From: Misgurnus anguillicaudatus
Lineage: Eukaryota > Chordata > Actinopteri > Cypriniformes > Cobitidae
Direction: 5' to 3'
DNA: 64,000 bases
Assembly (NCBI RefSeq): GCF_027580225.2
Contig: NC_073352.2
Location: 36,271,501 to 36,335,500 of the forward strand
The notes beneath the pieces were generated by a model. It did no database searches. It was not told the origin of the DNA and saw only the letters and a program-made list of their open reading frames with translations. The position numbers were made by a program, and so were the translations under genes. This document shows positions 1-10,640 of the stretch, in pieces. Positions within the stretch are counted from its first letter, which is position 1, and the number at the start of each line of letters is the position of its first letter.

Positions 1-775
1 AACACTGTTAGCTTGGATTTGGTATATTCCTCACCGGTTCTGCTGTTTACTGCTCTCGGGGTAGGTAGCACGTTACACGGTCTGTTCTCCAATTGTTCAC
101 TCTCGTCTTCCTTTCTCTCCACAGGCGGCCACTAGGACACAAAGACACTGTTACTGAAACTTCGAGTATTTCTCACCGGCTCTGCTGCTTACAGCTTTCT
201 GGGTAGGTATCACGTTCACAGTCTGTTCTCCAATTATTCACTCTCGTTTTCCTCTCTCTCCACAGGTGGTCGCTAGGATACAAGGGCACTGTTACTGAAA
301 CTTCGAGTATTTCTCACCGGCTCTGCTGCTTACAGCTTTCTGGGTAGGTATCACATTCACAGTCTGTGCTTCAATTATTCACTCTTGTTTTCCTCTCTCT
401 CCACAGGTGGTCGCTAGGACACAAAGACACTATTACTGAAACTTCGAGTATTGCTCACCGGCTCTGCTGCTTACAGCTCTCTGGGTAGGTATTACATTCA
501 CAGTCTGTTCTTCAATTATTCACTCTGGTTTTCCTCTCTCTCCACAGGTGGTCACTAGGACACAAAGACACTGTTACTGAGGCTTCGAGTATTTCTCACC
601 GGCTCTGCTGCTTACAGCTCTCTGGGTAGGTATTACGTTCACAGTCTGTTCTTCAATTATTCACTCTGGTTTTCCTCTCTCTCCACAGGTGGTCGCTAGG
701 ACACAAAGACACTGTTACTGAAACTTCGAGTATTGCTCACCGGCTCTGCTGCTTACAGCTTTCTGGGTAGGTACG
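1..775 (+). repeat. 141-bp tandem repeat, six units, each with exon/intron-like signals
   Basis: The string cactgttact (or a close variant) recurs at 146, 287, 428, 569 and 710, an exact 141-bp period; a more diverged unit starts at 3. Each unit contains a pyrimidine tract ending in CTCCACAG, a 78-base block starting gtggtcgctagg, and then GG|GTAGGTAT, i.e. a plausible 3' splice site, exon and 5' splice site separated by a 63-base intron-like stretch. The fourth to sixth units share tctctgggtaggtatta variants, which suggests recent local homogenisation. Confidence 0.85.
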
Positions 776-786
776 GTTTCCTCTGT

Positions 787-951
787 AGGTCATCAGAGGG
801 GCGAAGGTCACACACCACCTCGCCGGGTCGAGCGCTGCCCTACCTCCACTGCCCGTAGGCCGATCGAATCCTGGACAGGGGCGCCCTTTTGTAGAGACCA
901 CGGGGGCGGCGGACCCTTTCGCCTCTGACTCTGCGACAAAGACAGACACAG
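787..951 (+). other. Exon-like segment ending in consensus 5' splice site
   Basis: Follows ttcctctgtag (3' splice-like) and ends at CAG|GTAAGT (949-957), a perfect vertebrate donor consensus. It lies just downstream of the 141-bp array and could be the terminal or next exon of a transcript running through that array. There is a short open frame on the minus strand but no recognisable product. Whether it is transcribed cannot be told from sequence. Confidence 0.3.
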
Positions 952-1894
952 GTAAGTTTACACCACGAGTATTTCCAATATTTTACTCACAGCCCTTGAC
1001 AGCTCTTGGTCTGTATCCCTTCGTACTCCGAAACAGCACACAGCGTATGGTAGCAGTAATTTCTGAGGTCGTTAGCCTCTCCGTCCTCTGCCCAGTAGAG
1101 GGAATGGATGGTACGGGGCTTCGTCTGACAAGACACACAGCAAATACACAGCACCACTCCAACGTGAAAAGCTTATTAATTGTAAAATCTCACTCACCAC
1201 ACTATCAGTGCAACACCACAAGGGAAAACGCCCGGTGTCCTCCACTGCGCTTGGGCTGAAAGAGGGGCGATGGAAACACGACAAAAATAAAGTCTCGTTG
1301 CTGTGGCTGTTTGGACGTACACTTCTAGCGGCTCGCCCACCACGCTGTTATAGGGGTAGGGCCGCCCTCCTAGTCCTGGAGGACTCCAACGCTCACACAG
1401 GTTAATTTATGCAAGTTACTCCACACCAACGGGTATACTCACAGCGGATAGCCTTTGTTTACGTTGTGCAACAAGGTCAATTTTCTTCCTGTTTACTCCT
1501 TCAAAAATACTGGTTAGACCAAGGTTCCTTTCTACCCATAGGATTCTTCATTTACTCCAGCAGGTCCACCGTAAACTGCAACAAGAGAGGGAGAGAGAGA
1601 GAAATACAGACAGCCACCACGTCTAACAATGAGCACAGCTCCGTTCCTCAGCACACACTACGAACCTCAACTGTGATCTAACTGTGCTTTTTATACTCCT
1701 CTCTGTACTCCAGTTATCCAATCGCCCGGCGATCTCTTTAACTAGGCACAGCTGTGCCCAATCGGCTGATTACAGCCTTCGCGAAGCTGCCGGATGTCCG
1801 GTGTTTCTGTTTTCCGGTCTGGACGGAAACATCCGGGCGGAACCAAACTTCTTCAACTTTTGGTTCCACCCCGAAAAATCGTCACCCCGTGACA

Positions 1895-2282
1895 TGTACT
1901 TTGTATGCGGCTGCGCACGGCAAAACAGTCGCGTGCACGCCTCAATTCATGAATTGAGACGTGTCGCGTCAGTGCGACTGCTGCGTCGCTTTTTCAAACG
2001 TGAATTGGGTAACTACATTGCATATAGATCCGTTTTGCCGCGATTGTCTTTGTAAATTAATAAACTAGTTAACTGCTAAAATGTACACTTGAGATTTACA
2101 CAGGGGCACAAAAGATTTACACTGGGGCATGTGCCCCAGTTAAAGGGGTCTAGCGACACCCCTGAACCCAGCATATGATTATTTATATTTTAGGGCTGCA
2201 CGATTCGGAGAAAAACTCTAATTGCGATTTTTCTGATCAAAATTGCGATTCGCGATTTAAAGTGCGATTCATTGGTGTATAT
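1895..2282 (+). repeat. Duplicated block, copy 1 left part (hAT-like flank and left end)
   Basis: This sequence recurs almost identically at 5757-6146. It contains the palindrome caattcatgaattg, a region reading gcacaaaagatttacac, then ctagcgacacccctg, which resembles the end of a Tip100-like hAT element. At 2191 begins tagggctgcacgatt, the same terminal repeat seen at 6054. Copy 1 is split by the 2283-4830 element and resumes at 4831. Confidence 0.75.
2191..2282 (+). mobile_element. Left end of hAT-like element (copy 1, interrupted)
   Basis: Starts tagggctgcacgattcgg and continues with aattgcgattttt, matching 6054-6146. The right terminal repeat is missing in this copy, because the similarity to copy 2 ends near 5301. 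It is therefore a truncated, non-autonomous fragment. Confidence 0.6.
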
Positions 2283-4830
2283 GGGCCATTCTACCGAATT
2301 CGTGCAAATTGCTGTCCCGGAACCAAAAAACTAATTTAAAAAGCATTAATGTAGGAAAATGTTTGATAATAAAAAAATATAAGCAAATACCAATCAAAAC
2401 CCAAAGTAATATTTGAGGTAGCGGCAGGCTTTATATATAAAATATCATTATTTATATGGTGCTTTCAATTGAGAGGTGGTTGTCCCAAACCCCAAGGTCT
2501 GAATTTCACCATAGGAAAAAAAATATGAAATAATTTTTGTAATTTTTTTTATCATTGTTTTAAGAAGTATCATTTTGAATACTTTTGTTAATTAAAACCA
2601 AAAATATATATATTGGATATTTTTTAGTAAAAATCATGTAAAATCATGTAAAAAAACACTGTCCCGCATTTTCACGTCACTACCGAAACATTGCATAGTT
2701 TGGTCAATAATATAATAATGCTTTAAGCCACTTCCCTCCATTTTGAACCAGAAACTTTGTCTGTGTCTCTCTCCCTTGTGGTGACATGGTGATTAGATCA
2801 GTCCCATGGTTTTGAAGTAAATGTGATCAAAAGTTTGGAAATCAGTGTGTGACATTTATGAATGTCACTACCGATCACACGTTTTCAATGATTAATTACG
2901 TTTTTTTGATTTTTTTCTACTGGTCATTTAGGTTTTACTCATGTTTCAATGTTGAGAACTGTGCTAGTTAACTACGTACTGATTAGCATCTTAGCAGTAG
3001 GATCAAAGTTAGCTTAAATTGTCACTACTGAAACAGTCACAACCGAAACATTTGTTGACATTTCGGTTGTGACATGATTGTTTCGGTAGTGACAAAATGA
3101 CACTTATTTCTTTATTTTAATAAATAAATAGAAACTTTCAAGTGCACATATATTCTTTTTCAGTACAAATAATTTGTTAGTCATATATCTGTAATGTTGT
3201 ACGTGATTTGACTAGGACTACAAACTAAGATAAAATGAACTAGGCCAGATTAATTTAATTAATTCATACAGTAGCAGCTTGACTCATTATTGATATAAAT
3301 GAAGGCTATATGATTCTACCTCTGGTCTCTAGGAAAACTTTCTGCGCTAATTTAGCGGGACTTTGACTGATTGCTTTATATAAATGACATAACAGATAGC
3401 ACTTATCAGTATCATTGTAAATTGACATGTCATTGTTAAGTGTAGACAGGGCAGGCTCACACTAATAATGTAAATGTAAATATCTTTGGTTAATTTGTAG
3501 AGATAGCTACAGAGAGAGAGAGGAATCACCAACATGCATAGACGGAAAGATGAAAGTAGAGCGGACAGACTGAGAGAGCCTATTTACTTGAGCCGATACT
3601 TCTTTTGCTCACTTAGTTTACTTATAAAAAATGACACGATGATGCCAAATGTTACAAGTCTCAATTTAAAAAATTAACATTTATTGAACTTAAAAAACTA
3701 TATTTCTGTCTGTAAATAATGCCGGAAAACTCGGTGAACACAGCAGCCACAAATCGGCCAATGCCAATACACATAAAACTCGCAAAAATCGGCCGATATA
3801 TCGGTCTATCACTAGTTCTTTTATAGGAACATTTATAATAAATCAAATAAAAAATTACATTTACTTCAAACTCAAAAAAGTCAAACTCAGCAGCAAGAGA
3901 ATCAGTTAAGGAGGTTTAGAGAAGTTAGAATGTGTAATGGAAAAACAGGCACACATGTGTACACCAACATTACAGATGGACATGGGTGCACACACACACC
4001 AAATTCTGTAGTTTATACTGTGGGCCTGAAGTTTATTATGGACATACATTGTCATCTTTTTCTCAAGAGATGTGAAAATCAACACAGCATCTTGCATCCC
4101 TTTAAGGTCTGAACTATCCGCCATCTCTTCAGCGTAATTTCAGTGCAAAGTGCTTTTATGTGGTGTTGCGTTAGATATTCTTTGTGCTGTATGTTTTGAC
4201 TGCATAATGCCAACCATTTTTGACTAACTAATTACTTTTTTTTACACAAAATATGGACAATCTAATATGGTCGTCACTACCGAACATTTGATGTCACGAC
4301 CGAAACAAATAATGTTCTGGAAAAATAAAATAGGTTTTGTTATCAGAAAAGATGACATAATTTTATTTAGTTAGATAAAAATTTTAACTTATGAATCCTT
4401 GAATTTGAAAACTGTATCAGTGCATGTATGGCAATTACAGAGAAATATTGCTTTCAAAATGCATTTAATTTGATGAACCACTCTTATAGTTTTGTTGAAA
4501 TAATATTTCTAATCAATATAACCATGACACTGTCTTTAAAAAAATGTAAAAAATATATTTAGAAGGTTAATGTAAAGAAAATCAGAATAGGCTATTAAAA
4601 ACCTAATTTTTATATCAAATGTTGTTGTGTTTCGGTAGTGACAAATTTTGGAAGAGAGAAAACATTTCGAAACTGTATAAAAACATGCTAGGAAACTAAA
4701 GTGTCCAATCAGTAGATTAGTGTTCCTTAGATGTTCTACTATGTTTATGACTACAAAGCTTGCGTGAAAAAACACACTTTTTTCAAGAAGTTTTGAAGTG
4801 TCAATTTGCACCAATTCGGTAGAATGGCCC
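2283..4830. mobile_element. Non-coding DNA transposon with ~29-bp terminal inverted repeats
   Basis: Begins GGGCCATTCTACCGAATT and ends AATTCGGTAGAATGGCCC; the termini match as inverted repeats at about 28 of 29 bases. The uninterrupted site is visible at 6136-6155 (gtgtatataatac), so the insertion is direct. The target duplication reads either as ATAT, or as TA if the element is taken as TGGGCC...GGCCCA, the latter being Tc1/mariner-like. The interior is AT-rich with no transposase-like frame; open frames there are under 100 codons. It carries nine copies of a GTCACTACCGAAAC-type motif in both orientations. Family unassigned. Confidence 0.85.
3021..3093. repeat. Perfectly spaced inverted repeat of TCACTACCGAAAC motifs
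   Basis: Two forward motifs (3021-3034 and 3036-3050) face two reverse-complement motifs (3061-3073 and 3080-3093), giving a potential hairpin with arms of about 30 bases. Further forward motifs lie at about 2676, 2865, 4273 and 4293, and a reverse one at about 4629. Motif clusters of this kind in transposons are often transposase-binding sites; that role is inferred. Confidence 0.7.
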
Positions 4831-5301
4831 ATATAATAAAAGAGCTACATCCAGGTTTGTTGTGGTGGTTTTAATAGCACCAAAGAAAGATGCTGTGCAA
4901 CTGTTTATTTAAAACCTCTTAAACATTGTACCAAGTTGTCTGCAGGACTTTGCTCTTCTGCAGACAAACTTTTTTTTTAATCTAAGAACATTAAAATACA
5001 ATTTAACAAAAATTTATTGAAAGTTTTATTTAAAATAACATATAGGCCAATGTATTTTGGCTGTCACTACCACAATGCTTCTGACAAGCAAATGTTTAGT
5101 TTTTTCTTTTAATCATAAGACTATACTCATCTTGTTTTACTTTTCAGGCATCTGTAATAAATGTAAATATATTAGTTATTAGAATCTATGATTTAACATA
5201 AGCAAAAAATACAAATAAAACACTGCACAGTCCTCACTGTAGGATTTTAAATGTGGAGCTGCAGAAGCTTGTTCAGTTAAGAGTAAGGACTGATTTTAAT
5301 T
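4831..5301 (+). repeat. Duplicated block, copy 1 right part
   Basis: Continues the block interrupted at 2282: aagagctacatccagg through ggactgattttaatttt matches 6147-6616 with few differences. Sequences diverge after this point (aaattacaatt here, ggtgtgtaata in copy 2). No coding potential is seen. Confidence 0.8.
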
Positions 5302-5756
5302 TTTAAATTACAATTACCTATTTTTTCACATAGTTGCAGAGAATAGTTTACCAAAACTAAGTTACTGGGTTGAGCTTTTTCACATTTTCTAGGTTGGTAG
5401 AAGCACTGGGGACACAATTATAGCAGTTAAACATGGAAAAAGTCAGATTTTCATAATATGTCCCCTTTAAGGGGGCTGTATTATTCTAATTAGATATCCT
5501 TATGACATCATAAAGGAAAGCCAAATTTCAAATGGCCTATTTTTGCTCACACCTACAAAGTGGCAATGCTAACATTTTCACGCAATGGCCCCTTTAAATT
5601 CATCATCTCTCATTTTTGCTTCCCTTTTCCTGCTTTGCACAAAACATTTCTGATGTCCATCACATGCGTCAATGATCGGGTGAAAATAAGATTTTCATTA
5701 TCATTTAGAAACTTATTTTATTCTCGTCATGCTTTTCATAAACCAACTCAAGCGCG
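5302..5756. other. Spacer between duplicated blocks, no gene seen
   Basis: AT-rich sequence with phrases such as cataatatgtccccttta and gacatcataaagg that look like common dispersed fish repeats, but I cannot assign a family. No convincing open frame. Confidence 0.4.
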
Positions 5757-6616
5757 TGTACTTTGTATGCGGCTGCGCACGGCAAAACAGTCGCGTGCAC
5801 GCCTCAATTCATGAATTGAGACGTGCACGCGTCAGTGCGACTGCTGCGTCGCTTTTTCAAACGTGAATTGGGTAACTACATTGCATATAGATCCGTTTTG
5901 CCGCGATTGTCTTTGTAAATTAATAAACTAGTTAACTGCTAAAATGTACACTTGAGATTTACACAGGGGCACAAAAGATTTACACTGGGGCATGTGCCCC
6001 AGTTAAAGGGGTCTAGCGACACCCCTGAACCCAGCATATGATTATTTATATTTTAGGGCTGCACGATTCGGAGAAAAACTCTAATTGCGATTTTTCTGAT
6101 CAAAATTGCGATTCGGGATTTAAAGTGCGATTCATTGGTGTATATAATACAAGAGCTACATCCAGGTTTGTTGTGGTGGTTTTAATAGCACCAAAGAAAG
6201 ATGCTGTGCAACTGTTTATTTAAAACCTCTTAAACATTGTACCAAGTTGTCTGCAGGACTTTGCTCTTCTGCAGACAAACTTTTTTTTTAATCTAAGAAC
6301 ATTAAAATACAATTTAACAAAAATTTATTGAAAGTTTTATTTAAAATAACATATAGGCCAATGTATTTTGGCTGTCACTACCACAATGCTTCTGACAAGC
6401 AAATGTTTAGTTTTTTCTTTTAATCATAAGACTATACTCATCTTGTTTTACTTTTCAGGCATCTGTAATAAATGTAAATATATTAGTTATTAGAATCTAT
6501 GATTTAACATAAGCAAAAAATACAAATAACACACTGCACAGTCCTCACTGTAGGATTTTAAATGTGGAGCTGCAGAAGCTTGTTCAGTTAAGAGTAAGGA
6601 CTGATTTTAATTTTTG
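5757..6616 (+). repeat. Duplicated block, copy 2 (uninterrupted)
   Basis: Direct repeat of 1895-2282 plus 4831-5301. It serves as the empty-site reference for both the LTR-like element ending at 1894 and the element at 2283-4830. It lacks both insertions, so those insertions followed the duplication or hit only copy 1. Confidence 0.8.
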
Positions 6617-7456
6617 GTGTGTAATAAACATTTCTGACACAGAAAGCACCAGGTTACTGTCACTTTAAGACACAAGACAGCTTTAAAACTGCTGTGCTTC
6701 AATATACTGATAAACATCCAGCTGTTTATGTTCACTTAGACAAGAAAGAAAACTTAAGTTTAGTGATCACGCGTGTGCTGTCTGCTCTCTGTGTGCGCGC
6801 TTCATGAACCCTCGTGCTTGTAAATATTCAAAGCGGTGAAGATGTGCGCGTGCAAGAAAGTATAATGTACCTCTTTCGTCTGCTGTGTTCCGGGCTTTAA
6901 TGAAACCTGCTTATAGTCTGATGAGGCGCTTGTCATTGTTTGCGATGCATGACGAGAAACGGACGTATATACACCTTTCTTTAAGTCCAACTTTTCACAA
7001 AAGGGAAATGTTTTCGCGCATTTCTGTCCTTTCATTTGCCGGTTAATGAGTTATAATGGGTTTTAAAAATGACTGAATCCAAAATCTGCCAACTTCATGA
7101 CATTCCGCGTTGTGCAGTTAATTCCATTTGTATGCATTTCGCGATTCTGTCCGTGTTTTCCGCATCGCGGAAATCATATGGCCGTACACTTTGTTGAGGA
7201 GATGAACTGCTGCTCGCGCTCATGTTTTCCAAATGATGTTATCTGATGTGTAGTCAGCACCTCAGTGTTAATGCACTCTATTGGATTAAACTGCATCAAA
7301 CGTAAAATGCGCATGAAGCGAACTGTCAAAAACTGCGTACTAGATTATTGTTAATTTGATAGTTTTGAATCGAAATAATCGCAGCTCTTGCGATTCGAAA
7401 ATCGCATCCATTCACATCGCTATTTCGGTTTAAAAACGATTAATCGTGCAGCCCTA
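6054..7456. mobile_element. hAT-like non-autonomous transposon
   Basis: Bounded by tagggctgcacgatt (6054) and its exact reverse complement aatcgtgcagcccta (ending 7456), 15-bp terminal inverted repeats. Subterminal aattgcgattttt and gattcgaaaatcgca motifs mirror each other. Length about 1.4 kb with no transposase frame; the longest open frame is 77 codons on the minus strand (6802-7035) and has no recognisable motif. Flanks are AT-rich, so I cannot fix the target duplication. This terminal sequence type is common in cyprinid fish hAT elements as far as I know. Confidence 0.75.
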
Positions 7457-8179
7457 ATTTATAACCAAACATGTATATTTATATTATATATATACCCAGC
7501 TTAAATAACCTAACAGAATTTAGAGTGTTGGTTGGTGTGGTATTTGCCCTGCCCTTTGATTGACAGGACTAAATTAATAAAATCATTAAAAAAATGTATT
7601 ATCTTATTTTCAACATTACCAGATTTGGCAAGGTGTATGTACACAACCATGATGTTATGCTAAAACTATACTTTTAGTTTCTTTTTAGTTGTAGTAATGA
7701 TTTTTGAAAAATAGAAACAAAATCAAAACTATTTATGCACCACTTAAAGCAACACTATGTAGTTTCCATGTAAAAATTACTTACAGCTCCCCCATGTGGT
7801 TGAAAAGCGCAAAAGTGCCTACTATCAGACACTCTTCTGCAGGCAGGGGGACAAGCGGAGCTGTGTTTCCTACCCTCCACCACCACTTTCAGAGTGTGCT
7901 TGTAGCAGCTAGGAGGCTGCTCAGGTTGCAGCAACAGTACAATTTGTCCAGTTAAAAGTTCTTCCATCACTGAAAATATTTTAGATACATTATTTAAAGG
8001 AACAGTATGTAGGATTGTGGCCAAAACTGGTATTGCCATAACAAAACTTGTGGCTAAAACTGGCACTGCAATCACACAACTGGTGGCCAATACACAACAT
8101 GACAACATAAACCTCAGTTGAGGGCTGCAACTCCACTTTTTAAATGAGAATATCCTGGCCAGACCGCTGTTGTCAGTGA
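7457..8179. other. Intertransposon DNA with two dispersed-repeat-like segments
   Basis: Two segments beginning aacactatgtag (about 7752) and aacagtatgtag (about 8003) have the look of short dispersed fish repeats; their right limits are unclear. Open frames here (83 codons on plus, 117 on minus) overlap one another and show no domain. No gene is supported. Confidence 0.35.
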
Positions 8180-8410
8180 CAGTGTTGGGGGTAACGAGTT
8201 ACAAAGTAACGGATTGCAGTAATTATATTACTTTTTTGGGTAACGAAGTAAAGTAACGCATTACACTAATAATATTGGTAACTACACTACTTTACTAGAC
8301 TATAGGAACGCGCTTTCCTGCGTTACCCAAGCAGTGTTTGCCTGGGTGTAAAGTTTTGTCTGTGCATGCGTGTGCCTGTACGTGTGCCGTTGCCATAGAG
8401 ATTGATTTGA

Positions 8411-8764
8411 CGTAGCTGCTGGTGCAAAGGGGGAGCGGGAAATGAAGACGGAGGGTTTCGGCCACTGGGGCGATATTCACATTACTTTCAGCTTATTGCT
8501 CGAAAGGACAAAAATATTCATGTGAAATGCACGCTATGCCCAGACGACAAGTGTCTTTCAACTGCTGACAACGTGATGAGCAACCTGTCTGAGCATTTGT
8601 AAGCCCAGCATGGAAATACAACACTTGTGGCGAAAGATCCTGCTTACCAGTCATTTAAAGGAGTCACTCATCATCAGCATGGATTAAAGTTTTCCGTCGC
8701 TAGACAGATTTCCGTCAACTGCAAAATTATTAAATTCACTTTTCATAAAGATGACGTGTATTAA
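8411..8764 (+). pseudogene. BED-type zinc-finger remnant of hAT transposase
   Basis: The frame reads a typical BED-finger N-terminus: aromatic/basic stretch RYSHYFQLIARKDKNIHVKC, Cys pair C-x2-C (codons at 8528 and 8537), then a His pair (8594 and 8609). An in-frame TAA (8600-8602) falls between the two histidines, so the finger is broken. The frame then stays open to TAA at 8762. BED fingers sit at the N-terminus of hAT transposases and bind DNA. Only this portion is present; no DDE catalytic region or hAT dimerisation domain is visible downstream. Start is undefined; the frame opens after a stop at 8408. Confidence 0.7.
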
Positions 8765-8897
8765 GTGATCAAAGCCTGGAGTGGAGCCAAATCACGTTCC
8801 TCTCTCTACTGTAAGCGTTTTGTAATCAGCACCGGATCCACTCCGGGTTTTCTGGCTGTTTCACGTTAAGCTGAGGTAAAACTTTATTTCAGCTAAC

Positions 8898-9074
8898 ATG
8901 GACAAACTGATAATGCAGGAATGTTTCGATGTTTTAGAGATCGATAAAGGTGTAAAAGACCAATGGAGACTGACTTGGCTTAGCGAAATGATGAAGATTG
9001 ACAAGCCTTTCAGTTCGTGGGATAAGAAAACCAAACAGCCAGGTACCTTGCGTGTCTTTGCACAGAATGAGTAG
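8898..9074 (+). CDS. 58-codon ORF in exon-like context, function unknown
   Basis: ATG at 8898 follows ctttatttcag (3' splice-like, AG at 8891-8892) and begins MDKLIMQECFDVLEIDKGVK, continuing with an acidic/basic mix rich in Trp, Lys and Asp. At 9040-9048 the frame crosses CAG|GTACCTT, a donor-like site; without splicing it stops at TAG 9072-9074. The exon would be about 150 bp (8893-9042). Composition looks protein-like rather than random. It may be an exon of the hAT transposon's own gene or a captured host exon; I do not recognise the family. Confidence 0.35.
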   Translation: MDKLIMQECFDVLEIDKGVKDQWRLTWLSEMMKIDKPFSSWDKKTKQPGTLRVFAQNE

Positions 9075-10318
9075 TGGTCCTGTATTTTGAGGGTAAATGA
9101 TTTCTCCCGTACGTGATCACCCGCGTCCCGTTTTTGACTGCTATGCTGATTTAACCAGTGGCTGATACAACGGGTTTGGTAAACTTCCAAATCCCGTGAG
9201 AGCGATTGACAAGGAATCATAAGAGGAGACTGCTTCCGAAATGCTCTCGCGGGACTTTGATGTCATCCACCTGTCGGTTCTTGCAGTTGCATTTGCTGTG
9301 GTCACAACATTTGTACATATATTTAAGCACTGCAGTTTAAAAACAAGTGATTTTAAGCCTTTCAAACACAAACAACAGTGCTAAATGCACCCGCTGTTTC
9401 TGTGTAAGAGTATGCAAGTTGCGCATTCGCTTCTCATTGAGCTTGTGTTGTATTTTTGCCACTTTATTGGCCTTAAATACAAATATGTGTCAAAAATCCC
9501 GTTTTTGCAAGTATCCTCATATAAACATGACGCAGGTCTTAGGAGAAAGTAAACAGCATAAACATTGCTCATAAAATAGCACATCAGCGCCATAATATTT
9601 TGTTGATAAAGGTACAGTCATTCAATTTACAACTGTCACTGTGGTTACAGAGATCGTGTGCCTATTGTACACGAGTTTAAGTCGAGGTAATCGTTCAGGG
9701 TTTATATTCATACATAACTGACCCTGGATTATTCGTTTATGTAAATGCATTACATACCATGAACAAACAATGAAAAATGTAGAGTATATAAGCATTAGTT
9801 AATTCTTGTTTATGTCATTTACAGTAATTGACAGTAGTTCATGGTGCATTTACTAATGTTAACAGTTTCAACTTCAACTGATTTAAAAAAATTATTAGTA
9901 AATGCTAAAATTAATACATTTACAATTAATAAATAATTAATAGAAGATTAATTAAAGGTTGTGATATTCATGTTTTCTTTTTATATAGTGAGTTATTTAG
10001 CTGTTTCGCCTTAATCTGAAATGCCCTGCAAACTACAGCAACCTATATATGCCACAGGAGACTTTAATATGGATTTAATGGCAAAAAATGCTCCCCTTAA
10101 AATGCTATTGGTCTCGCCTAGTGTTAATTAAAGGAATATGCCTTGGCCTGAAAAAAAATTCAGTCGGAAGATTTTTTTTTCACTTTAATCCATGCATCAG
10201 CCGACCCCACCTAAACCATGTCTATGTGGTAAATTAAAAAAGGAAAGTAAAGTAATAAGTAGTGAAGTTACTTTTCAAATGCAGTAACTAGTAAAGTAAT
10301 CTCATTACAATGATATTT
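9075..10318. other. AT-rich right half of hAT element, no gene seen
   Basis: Open frames in both directions are under 80 codons and show no motif. The stretch ends in short direct repeats of agtaa typical of this transposon's subterminal region. Confidence 0.4.
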
Positions 10319-10504
10319 AGGTTGCCATTGGACATCCCGACTGTAACGTATTTGACGCGAAAACCCCTAATCAATTTAAGTTACGACCGGGATGCTGTTT
10401 TGGACTTAGCGTTTTTCGTCCGACCTCGTCCGGTCGTAACTTATTCCACGGGTCAAAATAGGCTACGTGCGGGATGATCTGAAACAAAAGCAGCCTAGTT
10501 ATTC

Positions 10505-10640
10505 CAACGGCCGTAGCTCCGGCCCCGTTTGACCCAGGCCTTCGGAACCGGCACCCACGGCCGCCCCGCCGAGGGACCTTTCCGACGAGCTATGTCCCGT
10601 GTCCGTAGCATCTTCCCAGGCCGAGATACGACCCCATTAA
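10505..10640 (+). repeat. Diverged monomer of the main-array ~150-bp family
   Basis: Starts ggccgtagctccgg, passes gagggacctttccgacgagc, and ends aggccgagatacgacccc. The same order of words defines the monomers in 23128-64000. It is an isolated, strongly diverged relative outside the homogenised array. Confidence 0.6.

Larger units (their letters stand above)
1..1894. mobile_element. LTR-like element, right part (left end outside window)
   Basis: The segment ends at 1894 in CCCCGTGACA, followed directly by sequence that is uninterrupted at 5757 (tgtactttgtatgcgg), so 1894/1895 is an insertion boundary. Its last ~80 bases resemble the end of the element at 60289-62231: both have a GGCGGAACCAAA / TTTGGTTCC inverted repeat (here about 1836-1868) followed by CACCC(C/G)GTGACA. 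Both also carry tandem exon-like repeats. The terminal CA and the TG...CA limits of the related copy suggest an LTR, probably solo. No gag, pol or env coding is visible. The superfamily is not determined. The rest, 776-1835, is non-repetitive and holds further splice-like signals. Confidence 0.6.
8180..10318 (+). mobile_element. hAT-like transposon, right end truncated
   Basis: Starts cagtgttgggggtaacg followed by repeated gtaacg/ttacaaagtaac motifs, typical of a fish hAT group. Near the right edge are the matching inverted phrases (aagtaatctcattac at about 10295), but the terminal ~60 bases expected to mirror the left end are missing; GC-rich tandem repeats start instead at 10319. It holds a broken BED finger (8411-8764) and a 58-codon ORF (8898-9074). 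The remaining ~1.2 kb is AT-rich and non-coding. Confidence 0.65.

Noticed and set aside
1684..2055. 123-codon plus frame across the LTR-like element end
   Set aside because: It crosses the insertion boundary at 1894 into unrelated duplicated DNA and has no domain.
4536..4832. 98-codon minus frame at the right end of the TIR element
   Set aside because: Includes the terminal inverted repeat itself and AT-rich low-complexity sequence; no transposase motif.
7755..8108. 117-codon minus frame with repeated ATS(C/F)V-like words
   Set aside because: The internal repeats come from imperfect DNA repeats (actggtattgcc, actggcactgc) in a dispersed element. It overlaps a plus frame and shows no supporting signal.
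9141..9371. 76-codon minus frame in the hAT element
   Set aside because: No motif and opposite to the transposase remnant; likely chance.
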